Part shown: positions 56,011-64,000 of the stretch, in pieces
Layout: every line of letters begins with the position of its first letter
Numbering within the stretch: position 1 is the stretch's first letter
Assembly: GCA_021234155.1 (NCBI GenBank)
Contig: JAJEKV010000175.1
Coordinates: 60,001 to 124,000, forward strand
DNA: 64,000 nt
Source of the DNA: Isoetes taiwanensis
Taxonomy: Eukaryota > Streptophyta > Lycopodiopsida > Isoetales > Isoetaceae
Direction of reading: 5' to 3'
Made by a program: the position numbers and the translations under genes
The notes under the pieces: model-generated
What the model saw: only the letters and a program-made list of their open reading frames with translations
Database searches by the model: none
What the model was told of the DNA's origin: nothing

Positions 56011-57148
56011 TTGCCACCCTACCCCTTTAAGAAGTGGCGGGGCCAATATTTTACTTGTCGAGACCGATTGATGAGAATGACAAGTGGATTCCACAGGAGC
56101 TTGTTAAGAGGAAAGTTGGGGGAGGGATAACCAATAGATCTATTTATAAACAGGTTGTCCGGACTTATTCTTCTGTTCTGGGAAAGGATGGCAAGGATGA
56201 GAGCCATTCTCCTTTGAACTGGTTCTTCATAAATCTTTGGCTTTCGTAGTGGTCCTTTTCCCATTTTTCTTTGTTGTTCTTCTCCTTAATGTTAAGTCTT
56301 CCTAAAATGTCTGTTTTCATAAGCAGTTTTATAAATCTTTAGACACAAGATAGTAAAAGAGTCCTTTTTAGGGGTATTTTAGAATTTTGTAAATTTTTAG
56401 AAGGAATCTTTCAAACGCACTTCTTAAATAAGTGCGTTTCATTTTAAACCTTGTTAAATATGATACTGATTGGCTGCCTTGGGGGTCCTTCAAGTCTGAC
56501 TTTTGTGTTGTTCGTTTTGATTCCTTGATTGACCTGAATTCATTTGTGGACTGCAGCCTTTTTGAACAGTGTGGTACAGGTCTGGGGAACCACGCTGCCG
56601 GATGACGTCCCTGTTCATCATTCGGGGACTCCAAGACAAGCTATAAGGGTGACTTTCCGGCTTAAATTCCTTCTCAAAGAGGCATACAATGCACATATTC
56701 TGCACAAGTTTATTGGTGCTCATAACCGGCTGCTTACAGAACAACAATTTTCTTGCCTGAGATCTATGTACTATTATCATAAAGGTAGGTGTTAAGCAGC
56801 TGCTGGTGTCCTTCTAGACATAATCCAAGTTCCCCTTGATGAATTACTGTTGCTTACTCCATCCTGAGTGCGAGATCAACCAACCGGGCCCCCTCCCCCC
56901 CTCCTTTGCCATGCCTCTCACTGCCACTCACTCCTTCCCTGATTTACCTGCAATCCCGGCTTCCCTATTAAACTTGTCATCCCTTCCGATTCAAACCAAC
57001 CCCCCTCCTCAGAATTCTGCCCCCACAAGTGGTATTTGGCTTTGAAGTTGAGGTCTTCATTGTAGGGATTGCAGATCAGCTTGGCCAGAACAGCTACTTT
57101 CTATTTGGGCTCTGAGCCCTTTTTTATATGTATGTTTTTAAGTTATGA
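56011..57148 (+). mobile_element. LINE segment e: probable 3' remainder
   Basis: Open frames here (56034-56249, 56544-56795, 56836-57045) lack a clear domain. Their position after the RT and the polar, tryptophan-bearing make-up would suit the LINE 3' region. A hairpin AAACGCACTT/AAGTGCGTTT lies at 56413-56439. Assignment is by position only. Confidence 0.3.
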
Positions 57149-58973
57149 CTAGTAATGGTGCCCAGCGCGTTGCTGGGCATAAATTAGGAATCTGTGCGGA
57201 TAAAAACCTGTTCATTCTACCATTTTTCATTCTCTCTTTTTTTTTTTTTTTTTAATCCCCTTGTCCCTCCCTTTACCTTCCTTTCCCCTTCCCCTTTTTC
57301 CCTTTCTCTTTTTTTCTGATGGGCTTTTTTCCTTTCTTTTTTATCTTTCCCCAGCTCTTTCTATTTTTCCCTTTGTTTTTTCCCTTCCTTTTCCTTTTCA
57401 TATTCTTTTTCTCTTTCCCGTTTCCCATGCATTTTTTTTCGTTCTCTTTTGCTCACCTTTTTATGTGCAATTTTTCTTCCTTTCCCCACCCTCTTCCTCT
57501 TGATCACGTGCCCCTTTTTCCATCTCTTTTCCTATTTTCCTCTCCCCTTTTCTTCGTGCCCTTTTTCAACTTTACATTCCCTTTTCTGCTTCCCTTGTCC
57601 TTTCAACTTTATATTCCATTTTCATCCTTTCCCCACCCTTTCGCTTTTCCCCTTGCCCTTTTTCCCTTTCCTTTCCCTTCCCACTTCCTTTTCATTTTCC
57701 CTTTCCCTTTCCCTTTCCCTTTTCATATGCCTCTTTCTATTCCATTTTCTCAACTTTTTTTATGTGCCTCTTTGCCTTCTTTCCCCATCCTCCTCCCCCT
57801 TTTTGCCTTCCAATTTCTCCTTTCCTGTTTTTCTTGTTACTTTTCCCTTTCCCATGCTCTTTTTCCCCTTTACTCACCATTTTCTTCCTCCCTTTTGTCC
57901 CATGCCCCTTTCCCCTTCCTCCTTTTCTGTTCCATCTTTTTCCTCACCCTTTTTCTAGATGCTCTATTTGCTTCCCTTTTCCTCTTTCTTCACCCTTTCT
58001 CTCTTCCCGTTTTTTCCACGCCCTTTCCCTTTTAGCCTTTTCCTCGTGCCCTTTTCCCAGATTCTCTTTTGCCCCTTTCCTCCCTCTTTTTTTCTTTTTC
58101 CTTTCTATTTCACTTTTCCCATGCGCTTTGTTTGTCCCCTTCTTCCCACCTTTTCTTATTTTCCCTTAACTTTTTCTCCTTTTCCCACCTTACTTTCTTA
58201 CCCTTTTCCCGGTGCCCTTTTACCTCTCCTTTTCTGTCCCCTTTTCTATTTCCTTTTCCTTTCCTTTTCCCATCTTTCCTTTTTCATCCTTTCTAATTCC
58301 TTTTTCGTCCTTCCTAGTTTTTATTTTATTTCCTTTACTTCTTTTCACTTCATTTCTTTTTCACTTTTACCCTTTTTAACTTTTTCCTTCTTTTTTTCCT
58401 TTTCCCTCTTTCATTTTCTTTTTTTCCTTTTCCATTTTTTTTCTTGTTTTTGTTTCCCTTTATCTTTATTTCCCTCTTCCTTTTTTCCCTTCCCCTTTTC
58501 CTTTTTCCTTTTCCCATTTCCCGTTTTGACTATCGGATTGAGTGAATTTTGGCCATTGGTCATTTTATCCTCCCTTTTTCCCTTTTCTCCTTCTCTTTTT
58601 GTTTTCTCCTTCCTTACCCTTTTTTGTTCCTTTTCCTTCTTCCCCTTTTTTGTTTTCTATTTTTCCTTTTCCATTTTTTATTTTTTCATATTCTTATTTC
58701 TCCTTTTCCCTTTTCCCTTTTCCTTTTTTCCTTTTGTCCTTTCTCTCTCACTTTTCCTTTTCCTTCTCTCCTTTTCCCTTCCCCTTTTCCTTCTTCCCTT
58801 TTCCCTTTCATCGTTCGACTGTCGGATTGAGTGAATCATATTGGAGCCATGGTCAAGATGAAACTTTAGTTGAAGACACGCACACATCATCTCCACCGTT
58901 GGTCAATCAAATCCTTGATCGTCCGATCTAGGGCTCCATTGAAGACACACGCTATAACATTATAATATAAAGA
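57149..58973 (-). mobile_element. Helitron H2, non-autonomous, polypurine body
   Basis: The minus-strand 5' end TCTTTATATTATAATGTTAT lies at 58973 with host A before it. The 3' end is CTAG at 57152-57149 with host T after it. The 3' hairpin is GCCCAGC-GCGTT-GCTGGGC (57160-57178). The body (57200-58820) is polypyrimidine on the + strand, with a GTCGGATTGAGTGAAT-type motif repeated near 58525 and 58818. It shares termini with H1, but its 5' interior differs. It has no coding capacity. Confidence 0.85.
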
Positions 58974-58977
58974 TTAA

Positions 58978-59005
58978 CTAGTAATGGTGCCCAGCGTTGC
59001 TGGGC
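58978..59005 (-). mobile_element. Helitron H3, 3' terminus
   Basis: CTAG (58981-58978) and the hairpin GCCCAGC-GTT-GCTGGGC (58989-59005) define a third 3' end, four bases (TTAA) from the 5' end of H2. No matching 5' end was found to the right within the window. H3 may be truncated or may extend past the window and contain the sequence to its right. Confidence 0.75.
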
Positions 59006-60660
59006 AGAAGTTGATAACATGGTAACACGACGTCTTGGATTTGTTCAAATTTAATCATAATGCACGGTTGCATATTGGTCTTTCAATGCAGTGTTCTATG
59101 CAACTCCCACTCTTTGATGCATGGTAGTATATTTAGCCTTTCAAAGCAGTGCTATATGCAACTCCCACTCTTTAATGTCTTCTCACCGGCATATTAGACC
59201 AATCATGGCGAAGGCATAAAGCAAGGCCATAAGGAATGTGCATAGACAGCCCTTTCTATGAGAAGGTGAATACCTTGTTGAACTCATGACTTTGGAAATA
59301 GTTCAGGAACATCCCCTTGAAACCCCCCTTTGTCACATCCATGTGTGTTGCTGGTCTATATGGAATTCGTATTTATATTGGATTGTTTTTATATGGTATT
59401 AGAACATTTTTTATTTTCCTTCATTTTCACAAGGACTTTGTCTATTGTATTGAGAGCTTGTCCAAAAAGAGGATCACATGACTCGAAAGACATAAATATT
59501 TTTTATTGCTCTTGTATTTCTTCTTGAATGTTCAATGTTTATTGATTGCTACGCTATCCAATATAAGAAATCTCTCTCCCTCCCTCCCTCCTTATAATGT
59601 TGCCATGTTATTCAACACACTTTGATACGAATAGCAAGCTCCAATCTTAAACATTAATAATGGTATTGATTTCATGGCATTTATATTTAAACTTTAAGTC
59701 AATAAATCAAAGTTGATTTGTTGAGCATCAATAGAGAAAGATGAGAAACCATATGGGGGCATGTCACTTTGATTTTCAATGCCAACTATTGTAGACAAAC
59801 TAATTATTGTGGTCTTCTTTGTCCCATCATTGTGGTCTTGTTTGATTCAAAACTCTTTAATGAAGATCTCCAATGTAAATGTCAAAACTCTTTAAACATA
59901 AAGTATCCGCTCCAATTACAGCCAGAGATCATGATTGTTATGCCAGAGATCATGATTGTTGGTGCATAACGGTCTGCTAAGGTGCACTATACCATGGGAT
60001 GATAGAAATTTTTAAAATTTAATAATATAAACATCGAAGGCCTTCCCACAACTGCTTTGGTTTTTATCCTTTTGTAAATTACGAAACATAGTGATTGCAT
60101 ATCTAGCAAGATGCTCCAAATGCCTCCAAATGGCTTATCTAGCAAGATGCTCCAAATGCCTCCAAATGGCTAAGTGTAAGCCATAACGCTAAGATGCCAT
60201 TTGTAGTGAGTGTGAACCAGGTAAATAACAACTAAGAACATGAAATTCATATGGATATACAACCAACTTCTTTGCCATGCATATTTGGGGCTCCATGCTT
60301 GCCATTCTTTGGAATCCTATGCTTTTGCAGTAAATCTAAGGGTCTCTATAATGGCGTTCTTGAATAAGGGTGTGACCACATTGCAAAGTCACAACATAAG
60401 ACAAAATAGATTTTTAATACAGAGACATATGCCTACTTCTTGAATTGTTTTGCAGCACGACCTTTCATAACTCTCTGGGGCTTGAACTTATGTTAATGGG
60501 GTAGCAACACTCCATGCCAATTACTCTCGTCAGCTGATTCGTAAAGATTATATATCCTAGTAATCTGCTCAGCCTGGAAGTGATCGTGTTTAATGACAGA
60601 GACTTAGTTAAATTAATAAAGTAAGGTCAAAGATTAAGAAGCAATATAAGTTACGCAACT
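59006..60660. other. Gene-free interval right of H3
   Basis: A duplication of GCAGTGCTATATGCAACTCCC-type sequence lies at 59089-59170, a (CCCT)n run at 59575-59592, and a CAAGATGCTCCAAATGCCTC repeat at 60105-60165. No protein-coding region is supported. Confidence 0.5.
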
Positions 60661-60664
60661 TACC

Positions 60665-61430
60665 TCATTTTTTCTAGTTAACATAGGCTTTCTTCTAGTT
60701 AACATAGGCTTTCCCTGAAGAAGCTCGGCAAAATTGCTACAGCACACCCATACTTCACTGAACCCAGAAGCAATTCTGGAGGTCAGCAGAAAATAATGTT
60801 AGAATTAACTTATTCATTAGAAACTACATGTATTCACATTCTGATCACCCGTACCACAATGTAATAATCTTATTAGTTAAAACAGCATTCTGATCGCCTG
60901 AGAAAGATCTTGCAAGTCTAAAACCAGCAAGCTTCAAAATTCCATTGTTGTCAATCAACAGATTGGATCCTACATTGGATCCTGGAAAGACAAAAAACCT
61001 ATAAAACTATACATTGTAGTGGAATCTTCAAATATAGAAGTTTCTGGACATAGTGTTTCCAACGTTAACATGTATTAAAACTACTGAATATTGAATACAC
61101 ATAGATGCTCCCATTGTCATCTTCATCTAGAAGGTGCCTTAAATTAACAAAACATCACAGTTTTAAAAAGCAAATTGTAAAGCAAAAAGACCAAATTACC
61201 TGGCTTTGGTGGATCCTGGGTGTTGCTTTCTTTTGCCTGATCATGCAAAATACTTTGCTTTGTTAGATCTTGTAACGTTGCTTGCTGTCTTTCTCATCTT
61301 CGTTAGGAACTGCAAGGGAAAATCAAATACAATAAAAAGCTTCTTGGCCAGTATGTCACCTTTAGACGCCACAATCTCCTTCAAAGTGATATTGTTATCA
61401 TGATGCAACTTCTTCAAAATTTGTATTGCA
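60665..61430 (-). pseudogene. CDKC: CDKC-type cyclin-dependent kinase fragment
   Basis: Minus-strand pieces in gene order: ILKKLHHDNNITLKEIVASK (about 61425-61340, N-lobe), GSNLLIDNNGILKLAGFRLA then RSFSGDQNAVLTNKIITLWY (60975-60848), and LLGSVKYGCAVA / IFAELLQGKPMLT..RKNE (60780-60665, two frames). These match plant CDKC, the P-TEFb-like kinase for the RNA polymerase II CTD. DFG has become GFR, the HRD segment is absent, and the DMWSVGC segment is deleted. Two micro-duplications are present (GSNVGSN; KPMLTRRKPMLTR). Splice-like GT and AG sites flank the pieces, so it derives from genomic DNA, not cDNA. It is not functional. Confidence 0.72.
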
Positions 61431-62266
61431 TTGCATCACCAAAATCTGGCCTTATGTTGAAGCTGCTTAATTCAAATATTTTATTTGGTAGAAAACCTCC
61501 ACCATTGTGACGTTTGCAATTCTTGGCAGGGCATCTGAAATAATACTTTATGCAAATTTGAGCACTTCTCATAACACAAAGCATCAACTGTCAACTACTT
61601 CAGCATCAATCCCACATCATGTCAAAGTATGCAGGCTAGCCAAATCCTGGCTTTTGAAAATCGGCACTTCCAACATCTATATTTAGTTATAGAACCAGAT
61701 TATCCAAACTAACAGGTCATATCTGCTTGTTTTTACCATGTTTTTGCCATGTTAAAGCCAAAGAGCCCTTTCAAAGATATTGACCCATGACTACGGAAAC
61801 CTTCCTATTTTTTATGAAAAGGTCCAAAATCACCAGTAAGCTTTTCCTAAACATCTTCTATTCTACTTTTTGCTAGCTAGAGCATCATCTTCAGCCAGAA
61901 CATGATATTCAGCAGATCTCGATTCTTCTGCAGACTGCTCATCCTTCGTAGACTCAAACTTCTTGGACGCAGGCAACAACTTCCTGCATAAAAGAGATTA
62001 GATGGAATAGAAAACAAAGAAAGAAAAAAATAAGAAAGCTTAGCTTACCTCAGAAGGACAGCGCTTCAAATACGGGAGAGGTTTAGTTGATGATAAGCTC
62101 TACTCCTGCAAGGCGGTGCCATGAAGGCGGTGGCAACCTTCATTTCATGGTGAAGCTTATATTGCTTACAGGAATGAAACCAAGATTACGCCCTAATTCA
62201 CGGGTAACACTTTCTAACTTGTCAACCACCGATCTAGATTGGGTTAACAAATACATCCTGCTTTTA
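61431..62266. other. Gene-free interval before H4
   Basis: No family is recognised. A minus-strand stretch near 61990-61870 is open and acidic/serine-rich. It might be more of a captured gene, but I cannot assign it. Confidence 0.35.
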
Positions 62267-64000
62267 TCTTATATTATAATGTTATACCGTAAGTAGTGCA
62301 TGAGCCCTAATTTGAATGGGCGAGATCATCGGATGCATCCGGTTAATAGATTTATTGCCTGACTTACCAACACTGTGATTGGGTCATGCTTCGATCTCTT
62401 AAGAGGAAAGGTAAATGAAAAGGGGGGAAAGGAAAAGGGAAGTGGAAAGAGAGAATGTGAAGGGCAAAAAGGCATGGGGAAAGGAAAAGGGTAAAAGGAA
62501 AAGGGAAAAAGTAGAGGATAAGAGAAGAAAAAAGGCGTGGAAAAACGAAAAAAGGAAAGGGAACACAGGAAAAAGGCCTGAGGGAAGGAGGAAGAGATAA
62601 AGTGGAAAAGGTAAATGGAAAGGGCATGAAAAAAAAAAGGAAAGAGGAAAAGGTTGAAAAAGGAGAAAATGAAGGAGCATGGGAAAAGGGAAAAAAAAAA
62701 AAAAGAAGCGTTCGGGGAAGAGGAAAAAAGAAGGGACAAATGGCATAGGAAAAGGGAAAAAAAGAGGGAAAGGGAAGGGAAAACGCATCAAGAAAAAAGG
62801 GAAAGAGTGAAAGGTTGGAAAAATGAGGAAAAGGGAAGGGACAAGGGGGAACAAGAAAAGGATGGGGAGAGGGAAAAGAAAAGGGGCATAGAAAAGGGAA
62901 AGTGAGAAGAAAGAAAAAGGAAAAGGGAAAAGTGGGAAAGGAACCTAGGTAAAGGTCACAAGAAAAAAAGAGGGAAAGCGAGAAAAGGGAAGGGGGAAGG
63001 GCATGAGAAAAAAGGAAGAGGAAAATGGTGAAGAAAGGGAAAAAAAAAAAAAAAGGGAAAAGAAAAGGGGCCACGAGAAAGGGGTGGGGAAAAGAGGAAT
63101 ATGGGTATAGGAAATAAGAGAATAATATAAATGTGCAAAAGGCATGGAAAAGGGAAAAGGGAAAGGAAAGGAAGGGAAAAGTGCACAGGAAAAGGATCGG
63201 CAAGGAGGAAAAGCGGAAGAAAAAATCCATCAAGAAAAGGAAATGCATTAAAAGGGAAAGGGAAGCGGGGGGTGATGGAGGGGAGGGAAAGGGAAAAAAG
63301 GACATGAGGAAAGGAAAAGAAAAAGAAAAAGGAAGGATTAAAAAAGAAGGGAAAAATTACCGGGAAGAGGAAAAGGGTGGGAAAAAGGAAGCAGGAAAAA
63401 TAGAAAAGAAGAAAAAGGTGGGAAAAAGGGGCATGGAAAAGGGGTAGAAAAAGAAAAAAAAAAAGAATGGAAAAGGGGGGGAAGAGAGAGAGGCCGCAGG
63501 AAAAAGGAAATGAGGAAAATGAAAAAGGGGAAGAGAAAAAGGGAACATGAAAAAAAAAAGAGGGAAAGGGTGAGGAGATGGAAAAAGGGAAGGTAAAAAA
63601 GGGCATGGAAAAGCGGGAGGGAGAAAAGAAAAATGGAAGGAAAAGGGCACACAAAAAGGAGGAAAAGAAAAAGGAGGAAAAAGAGAAAGGAAAATAGGCA
63701 TGGAAAAGGGCGAAAGAGTAAAAGATTGAGAAAAAGGAAGACATGGAAAAAAGTGGGGAAAAGAAGGCATAAGAAAAAGAAAAGGGAAGGGAAAGGGCAA
63801 AGAAAAAAAAAAAGAAGAAGGAAAAGGTGGAGAAAGGAGCAAAGGGAAGGGAAAAAGGTTATGAGGAGCAGGGGAAGGGGGAAGGAAAAGGATGGGAAAA
63901 CAAGGAAACATGTGAGAAAGGCGAGAAAAAAAAAAAAAAAAGGAAAAAGAAAAAAAATGAGAAAATAGAAAAAATGAAATCACGGGATAGAGCAAAGGGA
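62267..64000 (+). mobile_element. Helitron H4, 5' part, polypurine body
   Basis: The + strand 5' end TCTTATATTATAATGTTATA at 62267 follows host A at 62266. The next 130 bases (GAGCCCTAATTTGAATG..., GGATGCATCC, CGATCTCTTAAG) mirror the interior of H1 at 26965-27085. From 62398 to the window edge the + strand is nearly pure purine (GGGAAAAGG words). The 3' end lies beyond the window. Open frames on either strand are artefacts. Confidence 0.82.

Noticed and set aside
59551-59580. Possible 5' end of H3 at ATATAAGA (about 59561-59568)
   Set aside because: Only the last eight bases resemble the family 5' end; the ATTATAATG core is missing.

Overview
This window is TE-rich nuclear DNA from a land plant. 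The sequence shows GT-AG split genes, an AUX1/LAX auxin carrier, a folate-biopterin transporter, 11S legumin-type storage globulin copies with RY (CATGCATG) boxes, and many plant transposon types. The divergent legumins would suit a fern or another seed-free vascular plant, but that is inference. Only two genes look intact: a folate-biopterin transporter (10018-13826, + strand, three exons proposed) and an AUX1/LAX permease (17446-19481, + strand, eight exons, 461 codons plus stop). Everything else recognised is a gene fragment, pseudogene, transposon or repeat.

Layout. 1-3881 holds legumin copies on the + strand: a 3' half, a 5' fragment and a full but broken copy. 3971-5970 has a 156-bp duplication and a miniature LTR element (TRIM) with 145-bp LTRs, tRNA-Met primer sites and an inverted partial copy. 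8230-9790 is a degenerate GGAATCT satellite. The two intact genes follow. 19885-20620 is an orphan signal-peptide ORF fused to an inverted legumin 5' fragment. 20965-21230 is a protein-kinase pseudogene, and 23245-23590 is SINE-like. 24545-30355 is a 19-bp minisatellite containing the 3' end of a CACTA transposon and a 2.26-kb Helitron. 30768-36932 is a second, inverted legumin block split by a 4.05-kb TIR transposon that carries a piece of a zinc-type quinone oxidoreductase gene.

37007 to about 57140 is one decayed LINE that acted as an insertion target. A Copia-type element (37829-41939, duplication ATTGG) sits in ORF1. A CACTA end lies between ORF1 and ORF2. A Gypsy element with 2.5-kb LTRs (43234-53748, duplication TTAAC) splits the reverse transcriptase, and it contains a truncated minus-strand chromodomain Gypsy element. 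57149-64000 holds a Helitron cluster and a decayed CDKC-type kinase fragment.

The most notable structure is a Helitron family with a shared 5' end and a 3' GCCCAGC/GCTGGGC hairpin whose body is almost pure polypurine on the sense strand. These tracts create spurious open frames of up to 642 codons. No replicase-helicase, CRISPR array, rRNA gene or functional tRNA gene was seen.
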